This document shows, in pieces, positions 1-6,308 of a stretch of DNA of 7,607 nucleotides. The notes beneath the pieces are model-generated. The model worked only from the letters and a program-made list of their open reading frames with translations, made no database searches and was not told the origin of the DNA. The translations under genes and the position numbers were made by a program. Positions within the stretch are counted from its first letter, which is position 1. The number at the start of each line of letters is the position of its first letter. This stretch comes from Gaiellasilicea sp045403015 (lineage in GTDB: Bacteria; Actinomycetota; Thermoleophilia; Gaiellales; Gaiellaceae): contig JAXIPI010000159.1 in the NCBI GenBank assembly GCA_045403015.1, positions 1 to 7,607 on the forward strand, given 5' to 3'.

Positions 1-73
1 TCCTCGGCCCGCGGGTCGCCCTCGTCGAACGAGTACGCGAGGAGCTCCGCATAGCCCGTGATCGCCGTGAGCA
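1..73. repeat. Left arm of a perfect 73-bp inverted repeat at the window edge
   Basis: Bases 1-73 are the exact reverse complement of 145-217, checked base by base; identity stops at base 74. The arms are separated by 71 bases (74-144). The arm is flush with the window edge, so it may continue beyond it. Kinase-like sequence of the expected kind (E-Q-L-R-Q-S-Q-K before the H-box) begins at about base 69, just where the inverted copy ends. The six bases TGAGCA (68-73) fit both the native and the inverted sequence, which looks like a microhomology junction. A fold-back chimera at a contig end explains this better than a biological repeat. Confidence 0.95.
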
Positions 74-761
74 GCTGCGGCAGTCGCAGAAGATGGAGGC
101 CGTGGGCCAGCTCGCGGGCGGCATCGCTCACGACTTCAACAACATGCTCACGGCGATCACGGGCTATGCGGAGCTCCTCGCGTACTCGTTCGACGAGGGC
201 GACCCGCGGGCCGAGGACGTCGAGCAGGTCCGGAAGGCCGCGGCCCATGCGGCCGTGCTGACGCGACAGCTGCTCGCGTTCAGCCGCAAGCAAGTCCTGC
301 TCCGCCAGCGGCTCGACGTCAACGATGTCGTGCGCGGACTCGAGTCCATGCTCGCGCGGACACTCGGAGGCGAAGTCGAGCTCACGACCTCCTTCGCCGA
401 GACACTCCCCACCGTGGAGACCGATCCCGACCAGCTTGCACAGGTCGTGCTGAACATCGCCCTCAACGGCCGTGACGCAATGCCTGGCGGCGGCCGCCTG
501 ACGATCGCGACGAGCGATGTCGAGCGCGAAAGCACGCCGTTCGTCTGCATCGAGGTCACCGACACCGGAACCGGCATGGACGACGACGTCCGCAGCCGGG
601 TATTCGAGCCGTTCTTCACGACGAAGGACACCGGCAAGGGGACGGGGCTCGGCCTCGCGACCGCGTACGGATTCGTCAGCCAGAGCGGCGGCAGGATGGA
701 GATCGAGTCCGAGCTCGACCAGGGCTCGACGTTCCGCGTCCTGCTTCCCGCCGCCGCCTAG
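3..761 (+). CDS. Sensor histidine kinase, 3' part (HPK4-like transmitter)
   Basis: This is the C-terminal transmitter of a two-component sensor kinase, which autophosphorylates on histidine and passes phosphate to a response regulator. The frame is open to the left edge, so the N-terminal sensor part is missing. Counting from the Met at base 93: H-box GGIAHDFNN with phospho-acceptor H13; N-box with N121 and N125 (LNIALNGRDAM); G1 box DTGTGM at 157-162; F-box FEPFFTT at 171-177; G2 box GTGLGL at 183-188. All ATP-binding boxes are intact. HDFNN with FEPFFTT is typical of HPK4-type kinases, which often carry PAS sensors. The protein ends right after the ATPase domain, so no receiver domain is fused. 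Bases 3-68 lie in the inverted copy and probably do not belong to the real gene, so the Met at 93 is internal. No partner regulator is visible. The stop (759-761) shares CTAG with the convergent comB gene. Confidence 0.93.
   Translation, partial: LGPRVALVERVREELRIARDRREQLRQSQKMEAVGQLAGGIAHDFNNMLTAITGYAELLAYSFDEGDPRAEDVEQVRKAAAHAAVLTRQLLAFSRKQVLLRQRLDVNDVVRGLESMLARTLGGEVELTTSFAETLPTVETDPDQLAQVVLNIALNGRDAMPGGGRLTIATSDVERESTPFVCIEVTDTGTGMDDDVRSRVFEPFFTTKDTGKGTGLGLATAYGFVSQSGGRMEIESELDQGSTFRVLLPAAA
145..217. repeat. Right arm of the 73-bp inverted repeat, inside the kinase gene
   Basis: This is the arm that reads as normal protein: it codes for the histidine kinase segment just after the H-box. 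It is therefore the probable original, and bases 1-73 the inverted copy. Confidence 0.95.
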
Positions 762-1438
762 AGGACGATCTCGGCAGCAGTTCCTTGCATGCCGGCGAGC
801 CGCGGCACTGCTGCGAGGACGCTCTCGCGGGCGCAGAAGGCGATGTCCTCCTCGAGTCCCGGCGGCCCGTAGGTCCGGGCGTTCAGCCCCGCGAGCGCAC
901 TTGGATAGGCCGCGGCGATCACGTCCGCTGCGACTGCGGCATCCGTCCGCTCGCCGTCGAGCAGCTGGACGATCCGACCTGCGCAGTAAGCATCGTCCAG
1001 CGCGAACGCACCCTTGTACCCCGCGCACAGGATCGCGACATCCTCGCCCCGCTCTCGCGCAGCCGACACGACCGCCTCGAGATTCAGGAGGCTGCCGAGC
1101 AGCACCTCGTCACAGCGCTCCGCGGCCGTGACGATCGTCCGCGTGCCGTTCGTCGTCGAGAGGATCAGCGTCCTCGCCCGCGGTTCGAGGAACTCCCGCG
1201 GCGAGGCACCCACGTCGAAGCCTTCGATCCTGATTGCGTCCCGCTCGCCGCCGACGATGCTCTCCGGGAGCTCGGCGCGCAGCGTTCGCGCCTGCTCGAT
1301 CTCGGCCACGCAGAGGACGCGCTCGTACCCTGCCGCGAGGGCCTGGGCGATCGTCGACGTCGCGCGCAGGACGTCGATCACGATCCCGGTCGAGGCCGCC
1401 GCCGCTTCATCGGATGTGAACGCAACGTGAACCCTCAC
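758..1438 (-). CDS. comB: Probable 2-phosphosulfolactate phosphatase (ComB family)
   Basis: ComB proteins are Mg-dependent phosphatases that turn 2-phosphosulfolactate into sulfolactate, a coenzyme M step in methanogens. Many bacterial members exist whose substrate is less certain. With the GTG start at 1438 the protein has 226 residues and begins MRVHVAFTS. Family motifs: IDVLRATST at 21-29, GGER at 63-66, GFDVGASP at 73-80, STTNGTR at 94-100, CAG at 138-140, and an acidic DD at 148-149 followed by YCAG. An upstream ATG at 1471 would add 11 residues but run into the divergent rhomboid gene. GTG 1438 sits 7 nt after a TAGCCT box, so I prefer it. The stop shares CTAG with the kinase gene, leaving no room for a terminator. 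No other coenzyme M gene lies in the window, so the physiological role is open. The protein is probably cytoplasmic: no signal peptide or membrane segment is seen. Confidence 0.88.
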   Translation of the reverse strand: MRVHVAFTSDEAAAASTGIVIDVLRATSTIAQALAAGYERVLCVAEIEQARTLRAELPESIVGGERDAIRIEGFDVGASPREFLEPRARTLILSTTNGTRTIVTAAERCDEVLLGSLLNLEAVVSAARERGEDVAILCAGYKGAFALDDAYCAGRIVQLLDGERTDAAVAADVIAAAYPSALAGLNARTYGPPGLEEDIAFCARESVLAAVPRLAGMQGTAAEIVL

Positions 1439-1444
1439 GCTGGC

Positions 1445-1450
1445 TAGGCT
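1445..1450 (+). promoter_or_regulatory. -10-like TAGGCT, leaderless promoter of the rhomboid gene
   Basis: TAGGCT fits TANNNT and ends 7 nt before the ATG at 1458. Only 19 bases separate the two divergent start codons. The heptamer TAGGCTA (1445-1451) therefore reads as a -10 box on both strands. Confidence 0.55.
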
Positions 1451-1451
1451 A
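1446..1451 (-). promoter_or_regulatory. -10-like TAGCCT, leaderless promoter of comB
   Basis: TAGCCT on the minus strand fits TANNNT and ends 7 nt before the GTG at 1438. That spacing would put the transcript start on or next to the start codon. No Shine-Dalgarno sequence lies between. It overlaps five of six bases of the opposite-strand box for the rhomboid gene. No clear -35 is seen. Confidence 0.55.
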
Positions 1452-1457
1452 GACAGG

Positions 1458-2330
1458 ATGGCCGAGCTCATGAGGTGCTACCGACATCCGGACCGCGAGA
1501 CCGGCGTTTCGTGCTCGGAGTGCGGCCGGCCGATCTGCCCCGACTGCATGACCTTCAGCCCGGTCGGCATCCGCTGCCCCGATCACTCGGGCAAGGCGCG
1601 AGGCGCGGCGAAGGTCGTCCAGAACGTGCAGCGGAGCACGCGCCGCAACCCACACGTCGTGACGATGACGTTGATCGGGATCAACGTCGGCATCTACTTC
1701 CTCCAACTCGCGGGTGGCGCGCCCATCACCGGCAACGGTGGCTGGATCTTCGAGCACGGCGCGCTCGTCATGAGAGGGGTCGCCTCCAACGGCCAGATCG
1801 TCGGCCTCGCCGAGGGTGAGTGGTGGCGCCTGTTGACCGCTGCATTCCTGCACTACGGCCCCATTCACCTCGGTTTGAATATGCTCGCGCTCTGGTGGAT
1901 CGGCCGGCCGCTCGAGGACTACCTCGGGTCCTTGCGCTATCTCCTCCTCTACCTCGTCTCCGGCCTCGCCGGCTCGGCCGGTGCCCTGCTGATGTCGCCG
2001 AACGGCGTGACAGTCGGCGCCTCCGGCGCGATCTTCGGGATCCTCGGCGCCGCGATCGTGCTCGAGCGGCAGGGGACATACGTACTCGGCGGCAGCGCGC
2101 TCCCACTGCTGATCGTGAACCTCGCCTTTACCTTCGCCGTGCCGGGCATCTCGATCGGCGGCCACCTCGGCGGCGCTATCGGAGGCGCGCTGGCGATTCT
2201 CGCGCTCTCGCGCTTCGGCAAGGGCAGCGCCGCGTACAGCCGGATCGACGTTCTCTCAATCGTCAGCCTCGTCGCAATCGGCGTCGTCAGCGTCGCCGTC
2301 GCGTACTGGAAGGTGAAGGGCTACACCTAG
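1458..2330 (+). CDS. Rhomboid-family intramembrane serine protease with N-terminal B-box-type zinc finger
   Basis: Rhomboids cleave membrane proteins within the bilayer using a Ser-His dyad. The 290-residue product has an N-terminal cytosolic zinc-binding module with likely ligands C7, H10, C19, C22, C27, C30, C40 and H43. A basic linker (44-64) follows, then a rhomboid core of about six or seven membrane segments starting near residue 67. Catalytic features: the W-R motif at W123-R124, HLGLN with N141 (oxyanion side), GASGAIFG with nucleophile S189, and GGHLGG with H236. A last hydrophobic segment lies at about 265-283. All key residues are present, so activity is expected; the substrate is unknown. 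ATG 1458 has the better promoter spacing, but the ATG at 1470 (MRCYRHPD) would keep all ligands and is possible. The stop TAG is at 2328-2330, in a CTAG shared with ppdK. Fusions of this zinc finger to rhomboid are common in actinobacteria. Confidence 0.93.
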   Translation: MAELMRCYRHPDRETGVSCSECGRPICPDCMTFSPVGIRCPDHSGKARGAAKVVQNVQRSTRRNPHVVTMTLIGINVGIYFLQLAGGAPITGNGGWIFEHGALVMRGVASNGQIVGLAEGEWWRLLTAAFLHYGPIHLGLNMLALWWIGRPLEDYLGSLRYLLLYLVSGLAGSAGALLMSPNGVTVGASGAIFGILGAAIVLERQGTYVLGGSALPLLIVNLAFTFAVPGISIGGHLGGAIGGALAILALSRFGKGSAAYSRIDVLSIVSLVAIGVVSVAVAYWKVKGYT

Positions 2331-4918
2331 CCGCCGATCGCAACCGCGCCGATGCCCTGCTCGGTGAGTGCGGCCTGGGCGGCGGCGAGACGAGCGAGCG
2401 GAACGCGGTACGGGGAGCAGCTCACGTAGTCGAGCCCGAGCCGGTGGCAGAACGCGACCGACTTCGCCTCTCCCCCATGCTCGCCGCAGATGCCGAGCTT
2501 CAGATCCTCACGTGCACCGCGGCCGCGCTCGACGGCGATCTCCATCAGGTCGCCGACTCCGTCCTGGTCGATCGTCTCGAAGGGATCGCGCTCGAGCACG
2601 CCCGTCTCGAGGTAGTGCGAGAGGAAACGGCCCGCGTCGTCGCGCGAGAGGCCGAGCGCCGTTTGCGTCAGGTCGTTCGTCCCGAAAGAGAAGAAATCGG
2701 CGTGCTCTGCGATCTCGTCGGCGCGCACGCAGGCGCGCGGGAGCTCGATCATCGTCCCGACGATGTACTCGAGCTCTCCCTCCTCGGCCGCCACGCGAAC
2801 GGTCAGCTCGCGTAGCCGCTTCAGCTCCTCGCCGAAGCCGACGAGCGGGTGCATGATCTCGACGAGCGGCGCGCTGGAGCGCTCTCGCACGGCGATCGCC
2901 GCACGGACGATCGCGCGCACCTGCATCTCGTAGATCTCGGGGTAGAAAAGCCCGAGCCGGCACGCGCGCCAGCCCAGCATCGGGTTCGACTCCTGCAGCG
3001 ACCGGATCCGTTCGCGCATCCGGTCGTCCTGCTCGTCGTCGAGCGCGGGCAGGAACTCGTGCAGCGGCCAGTCGAGCAGGCGGATCGTCACCGGCAGGCC
3101 GGCCATCACCTCGAAGATCCCCTCGAAGTCGGCCTGCTGGATCGGCAGCAGCCGGTCGAGGGCCGCACGCCGTCCGTCCTCGTCGGCCGCCAGGATCATC
3201 TCGCGCATCAGGCCGAGCCGGTCGGCGTCGGCGAACATGTGCTCCGTCCGGCACAGCCCGATTCCCTCGGCGCCGAACTCGCGGGCCTTGGCCGCGTCGG
3301 CCGGGTTGTCGGCGTTCGTCCGCACCTTCAGCCGCCGAATCCCATCCGCCCACTCCAGCACTGCCGAGAAGTCGTCGTTGATCTGCGGCGGCACGAGCGG
3401 CACCGAGCCGACGATCACCTCGCCGGTACCGCCGTCGATCGTAATCGTGTCGCCTTCCTTCAGCTCGGGGCCGGGCAGCCGCGCCGTCTTCGCGCGCACG
3501 TCGCCGTGCAGCGCCTCGCAGCCGGTCACGCAGGGCGTCCCCATCCCCCGCGCCACGACGGCGGCGTGTGACGTGAGACCGCCGTGCGCGGTCAAAATCC
3601 CCGCCGCCTGCACCATTCCGTGGAAGTCGTCGGGCGTCGTCTCCCAGCGGACGAGGATGACGCTCTCGCCGGCCTTGCCGCGGGTCTCGGCCGTGTCGGC
3701 GTCGAAGACGATCGCCCCCGACGCGGCACCGGGCGAAGCGTTCAGCCCTTTCGCGACGACCTTCACGTCGGCTGTCGGGTCGATCATCGGGTGCAGCAGC
3801 TGGTCGAGCTGCGCTGGGTCGATGCGGGCGACCGCCTCCTCCTTCGAGATCAGTCCTTCCTCGACCATCTCGACCGCCGCCCGGAGCGCCGCGGCCGCGG
3901 TTCGCTTCGCCGTGCGGGTCTGGAGCAGGAAGAGCTGTCCCTCCTCGACTGTGAACTCGATGTCCTGCATGTCGCGGTAGTGCTCCTCGAGCCGGCGGAT
4001 CGTCGCGAGCAGCTGCGCGTACGCCTCCGGCAGCAGCTCGTTCATGCGCTCGATCGGCTCGGGCGTCCGGATGCCCGCGACGACATCCTCGCCCTGGGCG
4101 TTCTGGAGGAACTCGCCGTAGAGCCTGCTCTCGCCCGTCGACGGGTCGCGCGTGAAGCAGACGCCCGTCCCGGAACCGTCGCCCTTGTTGCCGAAGACCA
4201 TCTGGACGACGTTGACCGCGGTGCCGAGGTCGTCCGGGATCTCGTACGTGCGCCGGTAGACCTGCGCCCGGGGCGAGTCCCAGGAATCGAAGACGGCTCG
4301 CACCGCCTTTTCGAGCTGGGCACGTGCGTCCTGCGGGAACGAAGCGCCCGTCTCGTCGGCGTAGGTCCCCTTGAACGTCTCGATCAGCTCGGCCAGATCC
4401 GGCGCCGTAAGCTCCACATCCTGTTTCACGCCGCGCGCGGCCTTCATGCCGGTGAGCGCCTGCTCGAAGCGGTGGCCCTCGACGCCGTCGACCACCTCGC
4501 CGTACATCTGGATCAACCGCCGGTACGAGTCGTACGCGAAGCGCTCGTTGCCGGTCGTCTTCGCCAGCCCGGCGACCGCCTCGTCGTTCAGACCCAGATT
4601 GAGGATCGTGTCCATCATCCCGGGCATCGAGACCGCCGCCCCGGAGCGGACGGAGACGAGGAGCGGATCGTCCGGGTCGCCGAACTGCTTTCCGGCCTTC
4701 GACTCGAGCGAGGCGATGTGCTTCGCGATCTCCGCCTCGAGGCCTTCGGGCAGCTCGCCGCCGGCGGCCATGTAAGCGCGACAGGCGTCCGTCGTGATCG
4801 TGAAGCCCGCCGGCACCGGGACGCCGAGCGCCGTCATCTCCGCGAGGCCGATGCCCTTGCCGCCGAGGAGCTCGCGCCCGCCGCCGGAGTCCTCGTCGAA
4901 GTCGTAGACGTAGCGCAT
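2327..4918 (-). CDS. ppdK: Pyruvate, phosphate dikinase
   Basis: PPDK interconverts pyruvate + ATP + Pi and PEP + AMP + PPi by phosphoryl transfer through a swivelling histidine domain; it is cytoplasmic. From the ATG at 4918 the protein has 863 residues, a normal bacterial length. N-terminal ATP-binding domain: GGKG at 19-22, SVRSGAAVSMPGMMDT at 89-104, TRDPSTGE at 256-263, and LLQTRTAKRTA from 331. Histidine domain: GGLTSHAAVVARG with catalytic H451 preceded by T449 and S450. C-terminal PEP/pyruvate barrel: R533 in VRTNADNP, R557 in CRTEHMF, E725 in MIELPRA, N748 in FGTNDLTQT, and catalytic C811 in ICGEHGG. One unusual residue is W617 in RLLDWPLHEFLP, where proline is usual. The frame runs on to an ATG at 5014, but that adds 32 low-complexity residues inside the divergent gene. 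ATG 4918 starts the conserved sequence and has a -10 box 8 nt upstream. T449 is the expected target of the DUF299 protein at 6298-7128. Confidence 0.97.
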   Translation of the reverse strand: MRYVYDFDEDSGGGRELLGGKGIGLAEMTALGVPVPAGFTITTDACRAYMAAGGELPEGLEAEIAKHIASLESKAGKQFGDPDDPLLVSVRSGAAVSMPGMMDTILNLGLNDEAVAGLAKTTGNERFAYDSYRRLIQMYGEVVDGVEGHRFEQALTGMKAARGVKQDVELTAPDLAELIETFKGTYADETGASFPQDARAQLEKAVRAVFDSWDSPRAQVYRRTYEIPDDLGTAVNVVQMVFGNKGDGSGTGVCFTRDPSTGESRLYGEFLQNAQGEDVVAGIRTPEPIERMNELLPEAYAQLLATIRRLEEHYRDMQDIEFTVEEGQLFLLQTRTAKRTAAAALRAAVEMVEEGLISKEEAVARIDPAQLDQLLHPMIDPTADVKVVAKGLNASPGAASGAIVFDADTAETRGKAGESVILVRWETTPDDFHGMVQAAGILTAHGGLTSHAAVVARGMGTPCVTGCEALHGDVRAKTARLPGPELKEGDTITIDGGTGEVIVGSVPLVPPQINDDFSAVLEWADGIRRLKVRTNADNPADAAKAREFGAEGIGLCRTEHMFADADRLGLMREMILAADEDGRRAALDRLLPIQQADFEGIFEVMAGLPVTIRLLDWPLHEFLPALDDEQDDRMRERIRSLQESNPMLGWRACRLGLFYPEIYEMQVRAIVRAAIAVRERSSAPLVEIMHPLVGFGEELKRLRELTVRVAAEEGELEYIVGTMIELPRACVRADEIAEHADFFSFGTNDLTQTALGLSRDDAGRFLSHYLETGVLERDPFETIDQDGVGDLMEIAVERGRGAREDLKLGICGEHGGEAKSVAFCHRLGLDYVSCSPYRVPLARLAAAQAALTEQGIGAVAIGG

Positions 4919-4926
4919 CGGCCGGG

Positions 4927-4932
4927 AATCTA
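4927..4932 (-). promoter_or_regulatory. -10-like TAGATT, leaderless promoter of ppdK
   Basis: TAGATT on the minus strand ends 8 nt before the ATG at 4918, in a 25-base gap between divergent genes. There is no Shine-Dalgarno sequence and no clear -35. Its first two bases (TA, 4931-4932) are shared with the box of the opposite gene. Confidence 0.55.
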
Positions 4933-4936
4933 CACT
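4931..4936 (+). promoter_or_regulatory. -10-like TACACT, leaderless promoter of the peptidase E/P-loop pair
   Basis: TACACT ends 7 nt before the GTG at 4944 and supports that GTG over the internal ATG at 4965. The preceding bases include the first codons of ppdK on the other strand. Confidence 0.55.
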
Positions 4937-4943
4937 CGTCGGC

Positions 4944-5621
4944 GTGAGCGGCCACATCCTCGCGATGGGCGGCGGCGTCCTGCTCGATCGGAACTCCCCT
5001 CTCGAGGACTTCATGCTCGAGCTGACCGGGTCGAGCCGGCCCCGAGTCTGCTTTCTGCCAACGGCGGGCGGAGAGAGCCCGGAGCGGATCGTCCGCTTCT
5101 ACGAGGAGTTCTCAGCCCGTGACTGCGAACCGAGCCACCTGACGTTGTTCGGGGCGCCCGAGAATCCCGCCGCACGCCTGGCGGAGCAGGACGTGATCTA
5201 CGTCGGCGGTGGCAACACCGCCAACATGCTCGCGATCTGGCGCGTCCACGGGATCGACCGCGCGCTCCGCGAAGCCTGGAGTCGCGGTGCCGTCCTCGGC
5301 GGCATGAGCGCCGGCGCCAACTGCTGGTTCGAGGGCTGCGTCACCGACTCGTTCGGCCCCGAGCTGCGGGAGCTCGGCGATGGCCTGGGGATTCTCTCGG
5401 GGAGCTTCTGCCCGCACTACGACGGCGAGCCGGAGCGGCGGCCGACGTACACGCGGCTCGTCGGTGCAGGCATCCTGCCGCCGGGCTATGCGGCCGACGA
5501 CGACGCGGCGTTCCACTTCCAGGGGAGGGAGCTCCGTGAGGTCGTGAGCCAGCGAGAGGGTGCGCGTGGCTACCGCGTCACCGCAGAGGGCGAGGAGCCG
5601 ATCGAGCCGCGGCTGCTGTGA
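4944..5621 (+). CDS. Peptidase E-like protein (family S51, glutamine amidotransferase-like fold)
   Basis: Family S51 includes E. coli dipeptidase E, which removes N-terminal aspartate from dipeptides, and cyanophycinase. The product has 225 residues from GTG 4944, close to the usual length. Visible features: an N-terminal strand leading to MGGG (8-11); a CFLPTAGGES segment (36-45); IYVGGGNTANML at 85-96; the nucleophile elbow GGMSAGAN with S122; D135; and CPHYDGE with H158. By position, S122, H158 and D135 match the Ser-His-Asp set of E. coli peptidase E. There is no signal peptide, so it is probably cytoplasmic. An ATG at 4965 (MGGGVLL) would cut off the first strand, so GTG 4944 is preferred. 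Its TGA overlaps the GTG of the next gene (GTGA, 5618-5621). True substrate is not known; many bacterial members are annotated only as type 1 glutamine amidotransferase-like. Confidence 0.88.
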   Translation: MSGHILAMGGGVLLDRNSPLEDFMLELTGSSRPRVCFLPTAGGESPERIVRFYEEFSARDCEPSHLTLFGAPENPAARLAEQDVIYVGGGNTANMLAIWRVHGIDRALREAWSRGAVLGGMSAGANCWFEGCVTDSFGPELRELGDGLGILSGSFCPHYDGEPERRPTYTRLVGAGILPPGYAADDDAAFHFQGRELREVVSQREGARGYRVTAEGEEPIEPRLL

Positions 5622-6136
5622 GGAAGGTCGCGGTCGTCGCGAGCGCGAGCGGAAACGGCAAGACGACGCTCGGCCGGGAGCTTGCGCGTCGGCTGGACGT
5701 TCAATTCGTCGAGGTCGACGCCTTGGTGCACGGGCCGAACTGGGCCGAGACGCCCGACGAGGAGCTTCGCGAACGGCTACAACCGGTCCTCAACTCCGAC
5801 GGGTGGGTGATCGACGGCACCTACCGGCGCAAGCTCGGCGATCTCATCCTCGAGAACGCGGACACGGTGGTCTGGCTCGACCTGCCGATACGCGTCTGGT
5901 TCCCGCGGCTCTTGCGTCGCACCCTGCGGCGGCTGCGTGGCCGCGAGACGCTCTGGAACGACAACACCGAGTCGTTGCGCGGTGCGTTCTGGGGACGGGA
6001 ATCGCTGTTCGCCTGGGCCTTCCGGATGCACTTCGGCCGCAGGCGCCGCTACCCCCGCGAACTGGCGCCGTACAACGTCGTCCGCCTCCGCTCGCCGCGC
6101 GAGGTAGAGCGGTGGCTCGAGACCGCACCCAAGTAG
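5618..6136 (+). CDS. P-loop kinase-like protein (adenylate kinase/FlaR-like)
   Basis: This 172-residue protein is a small P-loop phosphotransferase of the adenylate kinase/topology-modulation (FlaR-like) type; substrate unknown. It begins RKVAVVASASGNGKTTLGRE: Walker A is at 9-16, with S9 where the first glycine normally stands and K15 and T16 for phosphate and Mg binding. D34 in EVDALVHGPNW and D66-G67 in WVIDGTYRRK resemble the acceptor-binding region of these kinases. WLDLP at 86-90 resembles a Walker B strand. An arginine-rich stretch (97-109) may serve as a lid, and YPRELAPYNVVRLRSP leads to the C-terminal helix. GTG 5618 overlaps the TGA of the peptidase E-like gene, so the two are probably co-transcribed and translationally coupled. 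It ends 7 bases before the convergent small gene. Confidence 0.82.
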   Translation: MRKVAVVASASGNGKTTLGRELARRLDVQFVEVDALVHGPNWAETPDEELRERLQPVLNSDGWVIDGTYRRKLGDLILENADTVVWLDLPIRVWFPRLLRRTLRRLRGRETLWNDNTESLRGAFWGRESLFAWAFRMHFGRRRRYPRELAPYNVVRLRSPREVERWLETAPK

Positions 6137-6143
6137 CAGACTG

Positions 6144-6308
6144 TTACCTGGCCTTCGAGCGGCGCGAGCGCCACTCTGCGGCCCAGGCCAGCCCGCGGAG
6201 GCCGAGCCAGATCGGCGTCAGCAGCACGTAGAAGACGAAGACGGCCGCGCCGAGGATCGACCACCAGACCGCCCACCGCCACTTCGGGACGGGAGGCTTA
6301 GGTCGCAC
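6144..6308 (-). CDS. Small hydrophobic membrane protein of unknown function
   Basis: I do not recognise this protein. From GTG 6308 it has 54 residues: a short Pro/Lys-rich start (RPKPPVPKWR), one hydrophobic stretch at about 13-33 rich in Trp, Val and Phe, then a second amphipathic Trp/Leu segment and a basic tail (RSRRSKAR). It looks like a single-pass, possibly hairpin, inner-membrane protein. The start overlaps the last 11 bases of the DUF299 gene. AGGAGG lies upstream at 6312-6317, but only 3 nt before the GTG, which is tight. A TTG at 6335 in frame would give 63 residues with an Arg-rich start and is less likely. It fills the space between the DUF299 gene and the convergent P-loop gene exactly, and its hydrophobicity contrasts with the Arg-rich shadow frames nearby. 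Both points support a real gene, co-transcribed with the DUF299 gene. Confidence 0.6.
   Translation of the reverse strand: MRPKPPVPKWRWAVWWSILGAAVFVFYVLLTPIWLGLRGLAWAAEWRSRRSKAR

Noticed and set aside
1439..1471. comB start at ATG 1471
   Set aside because: Runs into the rhomboid start codon and across both -10 boxes; GTG 1438 begins the usual MRVHV-type N-terminus.
1449..2165. 238-codon frame antisense to the rhomboid gene
   Set aside because: Acidic low-complexity product without motifs; the plus frame has complete rhomboid catalytic residues.
2508..4955. 815-codon minus-strand frame overlapping ppdK in another phase
   Set aside because: Almost wholly Arg/Ala/Gly/Asp low complexity, with no family motif; ppdK itself is intact in its own frame.
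4919..5014. N-terminal extension of ppdK to ATG 5014
   Set aside because: Adds 32 unconserved residues, lies inside the divergent peptidase gene, and ignores the -10 box 8 nt before ATG 4918.
3584..5122. 512-codon open frame antisense to ppdK on the plus strand
   Set aside because: Arg/Asp/Leu-rich with no motif; a codon-bias shadow of ppdK, common in very GC-rich DNA.
6137..6143. Possible terminator between the convergent P-loop and small membrane-protein genes
   Set aside because: Only 7 bases, with no GC-rich hairpin followed by a T run on either strand; no intrinsic terminator was seen elsewhere either.
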